Shown here in pieces: positions 47,345 to 59,865 of a stretch of 64,000 nucleotides of DNA. The notes beneath the pieces were generated by a model. It was not told where the DNA came from. It saw nothing but the letters and a program-made list of their open reading frames with translations, and searched no databases. Every line of letters starts with the position of its first letter. The first letter of the stretch is position 1. The position numbers were made by a program, and so were the translations under genes. The DNA comes from Tabrizicola sp. (GTDB lineage Bacteria > Pseudomonadota > Alphaproteobacteria > Rhodobacterales > Rhodobacteraceae): positions 62,001-126,000 of the forward strand of contig NZ_JAEULP010000026.1 of NCBI RefSeq assembly GCF_016792905.1, written 5' to 3'.

Positions 47345-48373
47345 TCAGGCGGCAAGCCTGCGCCGGGCCTCGTCACGCTGAAAGGCGAACCAGTCGAGGA
47401 AGCCGTCTTCCAGCCCCGCCGCGTGCAGCGTGCGCGCCAATAGCGTGCGCAGGCGCGGCAAACCGCCGCTGATCCAGACCCGGCGGGTCGGGGCAAGGTC
47501 CTGCAAATGCCCCAGGTCGAACTCCTCGGGGAAGTCATAGGTCCAGGGCCGAAGCCGCCCTTCCGGCGTGATGACCAGCGGGTTGACCGCGTCCGACAGC
47601 CGCTGGTCCGGCCCGCCCTCCAGCGCCAGGCTCCAGGCCCCCGCATCCGCCGCCAGCGCCTCGGCCGGGGCCAGGTCGACATGCACCGCAACCTCCCCTT
47701 CCCAGCCCAGTTGCAGGGTTTGCGCCATCAACCACAACCGCGCGGTATCGGCCTCGCTCAGCGCCTGGTCCGCCACAGCCTCGGGCGCACGGCCCGCCAT
47801 CACCAGCGGGCGCAACTGCACCGCCCGCACGCCCAGCCCCGCGCAGATCTCGATGAACTCCGGCACCTCGGCCAGCGACCCGTTCGTCACGGTGAAGGCG
47901 GCCGCCGCCGGTTTGCCGATCTCGGCCAGATAGCGCAGTCCCGAGACGGCCCGCGCCCAGGCCTGAGAATTGCCCCGCATCGCATTGTGCCGCGCCTCCA
48001 ACCCGTCGAAGCTAATGGCGATCCGGTCCAGCGTCTCGACCAGCTCCCGGTGCTGCGGGGTTACGCGAAAGCCATTGGTGATGGCAGCCGTGCGGAACCC
48101 CTCTGCCTTCGCCGCCGCCAGCAACTGCGGCAACCAGGGGTACAAAAGCGGCTCGCCGCCCGAGAGGCTGATCACCTCATAGCCCTCGGCCCGCAGCCGC
48201 GGCAGCGCGGCCAGCAACGGTTCCAGCGGCAGAATGGTCCGCTTCGACGGTGACGAGGCCGAATAGCAATGGCTGCACGCCAGGTTGCACAGGTCAAGCG
48301 GGTGCAGATGGACGGTGCGGTCGGGAAGAAACCCCGACCGCTCCAGCCCGCACCCCGAAGGATGCGTCTGCAT
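47345..48373 (-). CDS. Radical SAM protein, translationally coupled to a 110-aa protein
   Basis: A 342-residue radical SAM enzyme. The [4Fe-4S] motif CNLACSHC sits at residues 29-36 (CxxxCxxC), followed by the SAM-binding SLSGGEPLLYPWL near residue 70 and a barrel ending near 200 (AVQLRPLVM). The C-terminal part has LVITPEGRLRPWTYDFPEEFD and LGHLQDLAPTRRV, similar in layout to SPASM/twitch domains of MoaA- or PqqE-like peptide-modifying enzymes, but it lacks their clustered Cys, so extra clusters are unlikely. The ATG overlaps the stop of the 110-residue gene (TGATG). Substrate unknown. Confidence 0.85.
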   Translation of the reverse strand: MQTHPSGCGLERSGFLPDRTVHLHPLDLCNLACSHCYSASSPSKRTILPLEPLLAALPRLRAEGYEVISLSGGEPLLYPWLPQLLAAAKAEGFRTAAITNGFRVTPQHRELVETLDRIAISFDGLEARHNAMRGNSQAWARAVSGLRYLAEIGKPAAAAFTVTNGSLAEVPEFIEICAGLGVRAVQLRPLVMAGRAPEAVADQALSEADTARLWLMAQTLQLGWEGEVAVHVDLAPAEALAADAGAWSLALEGGPDQRLSDAVNPLVITPEGRLRPWTYDFPEEFDLGHLQDLAPTRRVWISGGLPRLRTLLARTLHAAGLEDGFLDWFAFQRDEARRRLAA

Positions 48374-48705
48374 CAGCGCCCTCCGATCCCGGCCAGTTCC
48401 GGCACCTGCATCTCGACCTGCAGCCGCCACAGGTCATCGACCAGGATGCCATAGGGGAACAGCCGCACCACCCGGTACTTCTCGCCGCCCAGGATCTTGT
48501 CGACCAGGATGCGCTTGTCGCTGAAATAGTCGATGCAGATGCCATAGGGGCAGAAATCCACCCCGCCGATCTTCAGCCCGTCGCGGACGATGCGCTTGGT
48601 GACGGCGGCGATCACGTCGTCCTTCAGCTCGCGGTGGGCAAGGCGCTTGGCCAGGGCTTTCTGTACGTCCTTGGCCGAACTTGCGGCAATGGCGCCAGCT
48701 TCCAT
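48373..48705 (-). CDS. 110-aa protein with duplicated PYGI motif (partner of radical SAM)
   Basis: A 110-residue protein that I cannot assign to a family. Residues 1-48 are a charged helix. Residues 51-59 (FCPYGICID) and 82-90 (LFPYGILVD) are two copies of a motif, 31 residues apart, each followed by a hydrophobic acidic stretch. The first copy carries two Cys. There is no signal peptide. The downstream radical SAM gene starts within its stop codon, so the products are made together. It could be a substrate, a chaperone or a cofactor-binding partner. A GGAGG site precedes its ATG. Confidence 0.65.
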   Translation of the reverse strand: MEAGAIAASSAKDVQKALAKRLAHRELKDDVIAAVTKRIVRDGLKIGGVDFCPYGICIDYFSDKRILVDKILGGEKYRVVRLFPYGILVDDLWRLQVEMQVPELAGIGGR

Positions 48706-48904
48706 GAAATCCTCCTGAAAATATGCGTCGAAACCTGCCGGGAAATTCCGGCCCGATCAGCTTGCCACGGAATCGGCGGCGCCGCAGGTCGGGGATCGCC
48801 TACCCCCGCCCCTGCCTGCCGCTTCCCGCCGGTCATCCGAACCCTGGGTTGCATCGCGCGCCAAGCCCCGCTAACCCTCACCCGTCAGAACCAAAAGGCT
48901 TCCC

Positions 48905-49363
48905 ATGTCCGTAACCCGTCGCAGCCTTCTCCTCTTCGGCGCGGCCGCACTTGCCGCCTGCGCCAAGCCGCAAAGGCCGGTGGACCGAGCGCCGATGGCC
49001 CTCGGCGCCACGCCCGAAATGCTGGCGCTCGTGCACAAATACGCGGGCATCCACGACATTCCCGAAAGCCTCCTGCACCGCGTCATCAAGCGCGAAAGCG
49101 GCTACAATCCGGCGGCACGGAACGGCCCTTACTACGGGTTGATGCAGATCCTGCCGCAGACCGCGCGGACCATGGGCTATCAGGGCCCGCCCGAAGGCCT
49201 TCTCGATGCCGAGACCAACCTCATGTATGCCGGCAAATACCTGCGCGGGGCGTGGCTCGTCTCCGGCGGCTCGGAAGACCGTGCCGTGATGTGGTATTCC
49301 AAGGGCTACTACTACGAGGCCAAGCGCAAGGGTCTTCTGGTGGAAACCGGGCTTCGGACCTGA
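48905..49363 (+). CDS. Lytic transglycosylase-domain lipoprotein
   Basis: A 152-residue protein with a signal that combines RRSLLLFGAAALAAC (lipobox LAAC near residue 19, Tat-like RR at 5-6). The SLT domain has the catalytic Glu in VIKRESGYNP, then NGPYYGLMQILPQTARTMGY and AETNLMYAGKYLRGA. It cuts peptidoglycan glycan strands in the periplasm. It is short, with only the SLT core. A dispersed repeat lies 39 bases after its stop, in the gap to the convergent MttB gene. Confidence 0.9.
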   Translation: MSVTRRSLLLFGAAALAACAKPQRPVDRAPMALGATPEMLALVHKYAGIHDIPESLLHRVIKRESGYNPAARNGPYYGLMQILPQTARTMGYQGPPEGLLDAETNLMYAGKYLRGAWLVSGGSEDRAVMWYSKGYYYEAKRKGLLVETGLRT

Positions 49364-49402
49364 GTTCGGTGCTTGCCGGACGCGGCCAAGGATTAACGAA
49401 CC

Positions 49403-49464
49403 CTGAACCTCCGCGCCCAAGCCATTGAAATCCCTGGCCTCGATTTTCTGTCCACCGTGGACAG
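49403..49464 (-). repeat. Dispersed 3' element, copy 2 (after the MttB gene)
   Basis: On the minus strand it starts with CTGTCCACGGTGGACAG and AAAATC directly after the MttB stop and aligns with 14291-14352 without gaps for about 62 bases. As at copy 1 it lies between convergent genes. Confidence 0.75.
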
Positions 49465-50997
49465 TCAGTACCACGCATCCGCCATGCTGGCCTTCTTCCG
49501 GTCCACATAGTCATGCAGCGCCTCGCGGACTCCCTCGTCCAGCGCCGGCGCCTCGTACTCCGCCAGCCGCTTCTTCCAAAGCTTGTTGGCCCGAGACGCA
49601 GCGTCCGAAGACCCCGCCGCCTCCCATTTCTCGAAGGGCTCGTTGTCCGACAGGTCGCTGTCCCAGAAGGCCGTCTCGTAATGCTTCATCGTGTGCGAGC
49701 AGCCGAAGAAATGGTTCCCCGGCCCGACCTCGGCGAAGGCATCGACCGCCAGCTGGTCGTCGTCGATCCTGATCCCGTCCAGATAGGCATGCAGCGCCCC
49801 GCAGAGGTCGGCGTCCAGCATGAACTTCTCGTAGGACATGCTGAGAAGGCCATCCAGGAACCCCGCCGAATGCAGGATGAAGTTGGCCCCGCAGTGGACG
49901 GCGGCCAGCATCGACATCGTCCCTTCCATCATCGCCTGCCCGTCCGGCAGCTTCGAGGTGGTGAAGTTCCCCGAACAGCGCAAGGGCAGGCTCAACCGCC
50001 GGGCCAGCTGGCCGATCACCTGGCTGCCGATCGCCGGTTCCGGCGTGCCGAAGGTGGGTGAGCCGGACCGCAGCGACATCGAGGACAGGAAGTTCCCGAA
50101 GATCACCGGCGCGCCCTTCCGCTCCAGCTGGGTCAGCGCGCAGCCCGCCATCGTCTCGGCCAGGGACTGCACGATCCCGCCCGCGTTCGTCACCGGCCCC
50201 ATCGCGCCGCCCAGGATGAAGGGAACGATCACCGCGGCCTGGTTCGCCCGCGCATAGGCCCGCAGCGACCTGGTCATCGTCCCGTCCCAGACCAGCGGCG
50301 AGTTCACGTTGACGTTGCCAAGGATCACGCAGTTCTGGTCGACGAAATCCGCCCCGAACAGGATACGGGCCATGTCGATGCTGTCTTCCGACCGTTCCTC
50401 GGCCGTGACCGAGCCCATGAAGGGCCGGTCGGAAAGTTCGATATGGGACAGCACCATGTCGAGGTGCCGCTTGTTCACCGCAACATCGGTGGGTTCGCAG
50501 ATCGTACCGCCGGAATGGTGGAAGTTCGGGCTCGACTGCGCCAGCTTGATAAAGTTGCGGAAGTCCTCGATGGTGCCAAAGCGGCGGCCGCGGTCGAGGT
50601 CCATCACGAAGGGGCTGCCGTAGGCCGGGGCGAAGACCACGTTCTTCCCGCCGATCTGCACCGAGTGTTCGGGGTTCCTGGCGTGCTGGGTAAAGACCGG
50701 CGGCGCGGACTTCAGGATCTCGCGCAGCATCCCGGGTTCGAACTTGACCAGCAGGCCATCGACCTTCGCCCCCGCCCGCTTCCAGTGCTCCAGCGCCACC
50801 GGGTCGTCGCGGAACTCGATCCCTGTCTCGGCCAGCACGCGGTCGGCCGCCGCTTCGATCCGCAGGAGGTTCTCCTCGGACAGGACGTCATAGGTCGGGA
50901 TGTTCCGCACGATATAGGGACGGCCATGCCCGCCGCCCTTCTGTGCCCGCTCCGCCTGCCGCGCCTGACGGCCCGACCGCACCCTGACTTCGCCCAT
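49465..50997 (-). CDS. Trimethylamine methyltransferase family protein (non-pyrrolysine MttB homologue)
   Basis: A 510-residue TIM-barrel protein of the MttB superfamily. Blocks include RVLAETGIEFRDDP, KNVVFAPAYGSPFVMDLDRG, SHIELSDRPFMGSVTAEERS and GNFTTSKLPDGQAMMEGTMS. The frame has no internal amber codon, so it is not a pyrrolysine enzyme. Non-Pyl members such as MtgB demethylate glycine betaine or related quaternary amines with a corrinoid protein. No corrinoid protein gene is next to it. Two DAO/DMGDH-type flavoproteins lie at the window ends. It ends in ADAWY. Confidence 0.9.
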   Translation of the reverse strand: MGEVRVRSGRQARQAERAQKGGGHGRPYIVRNIPTYDVLSEENLLRIEAAADRVLAETGIEFRDDPVALEHWKRAGAKVDGLLVKFEPGMLREILKSAPPVFTQHARNPEHSVQIGGKNVVFAPAYGSPFVMDLDRGRRFGTIEDFRNFIKLAQSSPNFHHSGGTICEPTDVAVNKRHLDMVLSHIELSDRPFMGSVTAEERSEDSIDMARILFGADFVDQNCVILGNVNVNSPLVWDGTMTRSLRAYARANQAAVIVPFILGGAMGPVTNAGGIVQSLAETMAGCALTQLERKGAPVIFGNFLSSMSLRSGSPTFGTPEPAIGSQVIGQLARRLSLPLRCSGNFTTSKLPDGQAMMEGTMSMLAAVHCGANFILHSAGFLDGLLSMSYEKFMLDADLCGALHAYLDGIRIDDDQLAVDAFAEVGPGNHFFGCSHTMKHYETAFWDSDLSDNEPFEKWEAAGSSDAASRANKLWKKRLAEYEAPALDEGVREALHDYVDRKKASMADAWY

Positions 50998-51042
50998 CGC
51001 CGATCCTCCGCAAACTCGACAGTGGTGTCAGGTTTGTCGCTT

Positions 51043-51064
51043 TTCGACCATCGGTCTGGTCAAA
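51043..51064. promoter_or_regulatory. Imperfect inverted repeat upstream of the MttB gene
   Basis: TTCGACCA and TGGTCAAA flank six bases; seven of eight pairs match. It lies 46-67 bases before the MttB start. Sites of this TGGTC/GACCA type are common for GntR-family regulators, but no regulator gene is near. Confidence 0.45.
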
Positions 51065-51101
51065 CCGCGACTCCTGAAGGTCAGAAATCGCCGGATTGCA
51101 T

Positions 51102-54861
<3,760 letters not shown>

Positions 54862-54865
<4 letters not shown>

Positions 54866-56286
54866 GCGGTCAGCCTTTCGTAGAGACCGGCATAGGCCTT
54901 GGCCGAGGTCTCCCATCCCACCGGATGGCCCATCGCATTGGCCCGCAGTTTCGCCCAGAGCTTCGGCTGGTGGTACAGATCCAGCAACTGCGTCAGCGCC
55001 TTGCCGAAGGCCAGCGCATCGACCGGGTGGAAGGTCACGCCCGTCGCCGCCCCCGCCGCCAGCGTCGCCGGATTCGCGCCGATCACCGTATCCGCCAGCC
55101 CGCCCACCAGCGACACCACCGGAAGGGTGCCATAGCGCAACCCGTACATCTGCGTCAGCCCGCAAGGCTCGAACCGGCTTGGCACCAGCACCGCATCAGC
55201 GCCGGAGAACAGCCGGTGGCTCAACCCCTCATCGTAGCCGATCCGCACTGCGACCCTGCCCGGGAACCGCGCGGCGAGGTTGCGCATCGCCCCCTCCATC
55301 CCCGGATCGCCCGAACCCAGAACGATCAGCCCGCCGCCGCCAAGGATGAACTCCGGGATCACCGCTGGAAGCAGGTCAATCCCCTTCTGGTCGGTCAGAC
55401 GGCTGACGACGATGGCCAGCGGCCCCGGCACATCCAGCCCGAACTCCTCGCAAATCGCGGCCCGCGCCGCGGCCTTGCCCGCCATCGCCTTGCGGTCGAA
55501 GGCAGGCGTCTCGGTTGAGGGGTCCCAGACCCCGGTATCGACCCCGTTCAGGATGCCGGACACCACCGGCCCCCGCGCCGCGATCACGCCTTGCAGACCC
55601 ATGCCGAATTCCGGCCGCATCAGCTCTTCGGCATAGCTGGGCGAGACTGTGGTGATCCAGTCCGCCGTCACCAGCGCCGCCTTCAGGCTGGAAATCCCGC
55701 CGTAATATTCCAGCGCCTCGGGGTGGAAGGCATGGCCGGGCAGGCGCAACACGCCCAGCATATGGGCGGGCGCCCAGCCCTGGAAGGCGATGTTGTGGAC
55801 GGTGATGATCGACTTCACCCCGCCACTGCCATGATAGGCCAGATAGGCCGGCGCAAGGCCCGCCTGCCAGTCATGCGCGTGCAGCACGTCGGGTTTCCAG
55901 CCCGCCAGCCCCTCGCGCGCGATGCGGGCGCCGACCCAGGACAGCGCGGCAAAGCGGATCGCGTTGTCCGGATGCTCGCCGGTGGGGCCGGAATAGGGCC
56001 CGCCCTCGCGGTCATAAAGATGCGGCGCGTCGAGGAGCAGAAGCGGCACCCCAGCCACCTCGCCCGCCAGAACCCGCCCCGGCCCGCCCCAGAGATCGGC
56101 CTCTTCCCAGACCACGGGCCAGTCCTTCGACTGCGCCCGCAAGCTGCGGTAGGCGGGCAAAAGCACCCGCATGTCCCAGCCCGTCTCCGCCAGCGCCCCC
56201 GGCAGCGCGCCGACCACATCCGCCAGACCGCCGGTCTTGACCAGCGGAACGCATTCCGACGCCACCGACAGAACCCGACCGCCCAT
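54862..56286 (-). CDS. glgA: Glycogen synthase (ADP-glucose type)
   Basis: A 474-residue GT5 glycosyltransferase that extends glycogen from ADP-glucose. The N-terminal ECVPLVKTGGLADVVGALP carries the KTGGL nucleotide motif at residues 16-20. VLHAHDWQAGLAPAYL and the C-terminal SRFEPCGLTQMYGLRYGTLP are diagnostic. It is the fourth gene of the operon. Its stop overlaps the GTG start of glgX. Confidence 0.96.
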
Positions 56287-56363
56287 TTGCCTTGCCTTTC
56301 AAAAGCTTCCCGCCCGGAGTTAAGCCAATTTCCCGGGCAGCGTCCAGTCCCGTGGCCTGCGCG

Positions 56364-57635
56364 TCAGCCGAGCGCCTTGGCCCGCGCGTCCAGCATCTCC
56401 TGCGTGATCAGCACGATACCCCCTTCGGACCGGCGGAACCACTTGGCATCGGCCTCTGCATCCTCGCCGATCACCAGACCTTCCGGGATCACCACCCCGC
56501 GATCAATCACGCAGTTCTTCAACTGCGCCTTGCGGTTGACCGTCACCTGCGGCAGCGCCACCACATATTCCAGGCTGGAATAGGAATGCGTCCTGACTCC
56601 GGTGAACAACAGGCTGTTCGACACCGCCGAGCCCGAGACGATGCAATCCCCCGACACCAGAGACGACACCGCCGATCCGCGCCGCCCGTCCTCGTCATGG
56701 ATGAACTTCGCGGGGGGCACGATCTCGGCATAGGTCCAGATCGGCCAGGCGCTGTCGTAGAGGTCCAGCTTCGGGATGAAATCCGTCAGGTCGATGTTGG
56801 CCTGCCAGAAAGCGTCGATGGTCCCGACGTCACGCCAGTAGGGCTCGGTCTCAAGGCCGCTCATCACGCAGCTGTCCGAGAACTTGTGCGCCACCGCCTT
56901 TCCGTTCTTCACAATGTTCGGGATCAGGTCGAAGCCGAAGTCATGCGTGGAATTGTCATCCTGCATGTCGCGGATCAGAAGATCGCGCAGGAAGGCCCAG
57001 TCGAAGACATAGATCCCCATGCTGGCAAGCGCATGGTCCGGGTCGCCCGGGATCGATGGCGGGTCCTTCGGTTTCTCCAGGAAATCGGTGATCCGCATCG
57101 TCTTGTCGACATGCATCACGCCGAAGGCGCGGGCCTCCATCCGGGGCACTACGAGACAACCGATGGTCACGTCCGCCCCGGCCTCGACATGCTGGCGCAG
57201 CATCACCTCGTAGTCCATCTTGTAGATGTGATCGCCCGCCAGCACGATCACATAGCTGATGCCGTAGCTGTCGATGATGTCGATGTTCTGCGCGATCGCA
57301 TCCGCGGTGCCGCGATACCAGTTCACCTCGTCCATCCGCTGGCTGGCAGGCAGGATGTCCAGGTATTCGTTCCGCTCGGCCCGGAAAAAGCCCCAGCCGC
57401 GCTGGACGTGGCGGATCAGGCTGTGCGCCTTGTATTGCGTGGCAATCGCCATCTTGCGGATACCGGAGTTCAGCGCATTCGACAGCGCGAAGTCGATGAT
57501 CCGCGTCTTGCCGCCGAAATAGACCGCCGGTTTCGCCCGCCGGTCGGTCAGTTCCTTCAATCGGCTGCCGCGCCCCCCGGCCAGGACGAAAGCCATGGCC
57601 TGCGAAGACAGGCGCTGGTTCGGTCTTGCTTTCAT
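56364..57635 (-). CDS. glgC: Glucose-1-phosphate adenylyltransferase
   Basis: A 423-residue ADP-glucose pyrophosphorylase. [20 protein letters not shown] at about residues 16-35 binds [26 protein letters not shown] and FGVMHVD give the active site, and the C-terminal beta-helix holds [20 protein letters not shown]. The Arg-rich N-terminal tail is typical of allosterically controlled enzymes (activated by fructose-6-P or pyruvate in many Rhodobacter relatives). It is the control step of glycogen synthesis. A ribosome site GGGAGGGAAG precedes the ATG at 57635. Confidence 0.96.
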   Translation of the reverse strand: MKARPNQRLSSQAMAFVLAGGRGSRLKELTDRRAKPAVYFGGKTRIIDFALSNALNSGIRKMAIATQYKAHSLIRHVQRGWGFFRAERNEYLDILPASQRMDEVNWYRGTADAIAQNIDIIDSYGISYVIVLAGDHIYKMDYEVMLRQHVEAGADVTIGCLVVPRMEARAFGVMHVDKTMRITDFLEKPKDPPSIPGDPDHALASMGIYVFDWAFLRDLLIRDMQDDNSTHDFGFDLIPNIVKNGKAVAHKFSDSCVMSGLETEPYWRDVGTIDAFWQANIDLTDFIPKLDLYDSAWPIWTYAEIVPPAKFIHDEDGRRGSAVSSLVSGDCIVSGSAVSNSLLFTGVRTHSYSSLEYVVALPQVTVNRKAQLKNCVIDRGVVIPEGLVIGEDAEADAKWFRRSEGGIVLITQEMLDARAKALG

Positions 57636-57672
57636 GGTCTTCCCTCCCCTGTGGCGGTTCGCCCGCCCCTGT

Positions 57673-59844
57673 TCAGTCCTGTTGCAGATAGATCGCCGAC
57701 AACGGCGGCAGCGTGACCAGCGCCGATTGCGTCTGGCCGTGCCAGGGTGTCTTCTCCGTGGCCACCCCTCCCAGGTTGCCCCGGTTGCCCCCGCCATAGA
57801 CCTCGGCATCGGTGTTCAGGATTTCGCGCCACTTGCCCGCATGTGGCAGCCCAAGCCGGTACTTGCGCTCCAGCGGCGTCATGTTGACGACGGCCACAAC
57901 CGGCTTGTCCGAGTCCCCCCCCTTGCGGACCCAGGCATAGACCCCGGCTTCCGCATCGTTGGATTCAATCCACTGGAACCCCTCGGGCCGCGTGTCGTTC
58001 ACATGCAGCGCGCGAGTATCGCGGTAGACCCGGTTCAGGTCGCGAACCAGCCGCTGCATGCCCTTATGTTCCGCAATATCAAGCTGATGCCAGTCGAGGC
58101 TCTGGTTGTTGTTCCACTCTGCCCCTTGCGCGAACTCCTGCCCCATGAACAGAAGTTTCTTGCCCGGATGCGCCCACATGAAGCCGTAATAGGCCCGCAG
58201 GTTGGCGAACTTTTCCCACCCGTTGCCGGGCATCTTCGACAGCATGCTGCCCTTGCCGTGGACAACCTCGTCATGGGAAATCGGCAGTATGTAATTCTCC
58301 GACCAGGCATAGACCAGGCCAAAGGTCATCTGGTGGTGGTGGTACTTCCGGTAGATCGGGTCCTTCTGGATGTAGGACAGGGTGTCGTTCATCCACCCCA
58401 TGTTCCACTTGAACCCGAACCCCAGCCCGCCCCAGTTTGCCGGTCGCGACACGCCGGGAAAGGCGGTCGATTCTTCGGCAATCGTCATGATCCCGGGACA
58501 TTCGCCATAGGCGGTGATATTGGTCGACCGCAGGACGTCGATCGCCTCGTAATTCTCGCGGCCGCCATCCTTGTTCGGCACCCATTCGCCGTGCTTGCGG
58601 GAATAGTCGCGGTAGAGCATGGAGGCCACCGCATCCACCCGCAACCCGTCGATGTGGTATTCTTCCAGCCAATACAAGGCGTTGGAGACGAGGTAGTTCT
58701 TCACCTCGACCCGGCCATAGTTGTAGATCAGCGTGTTCCAGTCCTGATGGAACCCCTCGCGCGGGTCCTGGTGTTCATAGAGAGCGGTCCCGTCGAACCG
58801 CCCCAGCCCATGCGGGTCGGTCGGGAAATGCCCCGGCACCCAGTCGAGGATCACCCCCAGCCCCTTCCGGTGCGCCGCATCGACGAAGGCGCGGAATTCG
58901 CTGGGCGTGCCGTGCCGGATCGTGGGCGCGAACATGCCGACCGGCTGATAACCCCAGGACCCGTCGAACGGATATTCGCTGACCGGCAGGCATTCGATAT
59001 GGGTGAAGCCCATGTCGGCGGCATAATCGACCAGCTGCTCGGCCAGTTCCTCATAGCTCAGCATCCGGTTTCCCGGCGCCCGCTTCCACGACCCCAGATG
59101 CACCTCGTAGACCGAAATCGGCGCGTCCGTCGTGTGCTTTTCGGCGCGCGCGGACATCCAAGCGCCGTCATTCCAGTCGCCCCGGATTGTCCTGACGACA
59201 GAAGCATTTGCCGGCGGATGTTCAGAGCCGAACCCCACCGGATCGGCCTTCAAGGGCATCACCGCCCCGCCCGGCCCCTTGATCTCGTATTTGTAGGCCG
59301 TGCCTTCCCCCAGACCAGGAATGAAGATCTCCCACACCCCCGTCGCGCCCCTCCGACGCATCGCGTTCCGCCGCCCGTCCCAGACGTTGAAATCGCCCAC
59401 AACGGAAACCCGCTCCGCATTCGGTGCCCAGACCGCGAAATGGACGCCATCGACGCCCTCATGCGCGAGCACATGCGCGCCGAGCGCCTGCCACAAGCGG
59501 CGGTGGCTGCCTTCGCCCAGCAGGTACTCGTCCATCTCCCCCAGCACCGGACCGAACCGATAGGGGTCCTCGAATTCCCACGTATTTCCATGACCTTCCG
59601 CGCGGAACCTGTAGTTCCCCTTCCGTGCCATCGGCACGGTGAACAGGCCCGGCAGCCCGGGATATGCCGCCGCCTCCACCACCGTCTTGCCGGTCAGAAG
59701 CCACAGCCGATCCGCCCCCGGCACGAAGGCCCGGACCTCCCAGCCCTTCGCCGCCTTGTGCGGTCCCAGCACGCCGAAGGGATCACCATGCCAGCCCCCG
59801 GCAATCGCCTCGGCCGCGCCCCTGTCCAGTGTCGTCTCAGCCAT
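57673..59844 (-). CDS. glgB: 1,4-alpha-glucan branching enzyme
   Basis: A 723-residue GH13 enzyme. The N-terminal GlgB domain and CBM48 (about residues 1-215) include [21 protein letters not shown]. The barrel has [31 protein letters not shown] (nucleophile Asp), [11 protein letters not shown] (acid/base Glu) and [13 protein letters not shown]. It makes alpha-1,6 branches. It lies 21 bases after glgP and 37 bases before glgC. Confidence 0.96.
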   Translation of the reverse strand: MAETTLDRGAAEAIAGGWHGDPFGVLGPHKAAKGWEVRAFVPGADRLWLLTGKTVVEAAAYPGLPGLFTVPMARKGNYRFRAEGHGNTWEFEDPYRFGPVLGEMDEYLLGEGSHRRLWQALGAHVLAHEGVDGVHFAVWAPNAERVSVVGDFNVWDGRRNAMRRRGATGVWEIFIPGLGEGTAYKYEIKGPGGAVMPLKADPVGFGSEHPPANASVVRTIRGDWNDGAWMSARAEKHTTDAPISVYEVHLGSWKRAPGNRMLSYEELAEQLVDYAADMGFTHIECLPVSEYPFDGSWGYQPVGMFAPTIRHGTPSEFRAFVDAAHRKGLGVILDWVPGHFPTDPHGLGRFDGTALYEHQDPREGFHQDWNTLIYNYGRVEVKNYLVSNALYWLEEYHIDGLRVDAVASMLYRDYSRKHGEWVPNKDGGRENYEAIDVLRSTNITAYGECPGIMTIAEESTAFPGVSRPANWGGLGFGFKWNMGWMNDTLSYIQKDPIYRKYHHHQMTFGLVYAWSENYILPISHDEVVHGKGSMLSKMPGNGWEKFANLRAYYGFMWAHPGKKLLFMGQEFAQGAEWNNNQSLDWHQLDIAEHKGMQRLVRDLNRVYRDTRALHVNDTRPEGFQWIESNDAEAGVYAWVRKGGDSDKPVVAVVNMTPLERKYRLGLPHAGKWREILNTDAEVYGGGNRGNLGGVATEKTPWHGQTQSALVTLPPLSAIYLQQD

Positions 59845-59865
59845 GCTCTCCTCCCCGAAAGCGCG

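Noticed and set aside
49465-50997. Pyrrolysine codon in the MttB gene
   Set aside because: The frame is open for all 510 codons. No amber codon interrupts it.
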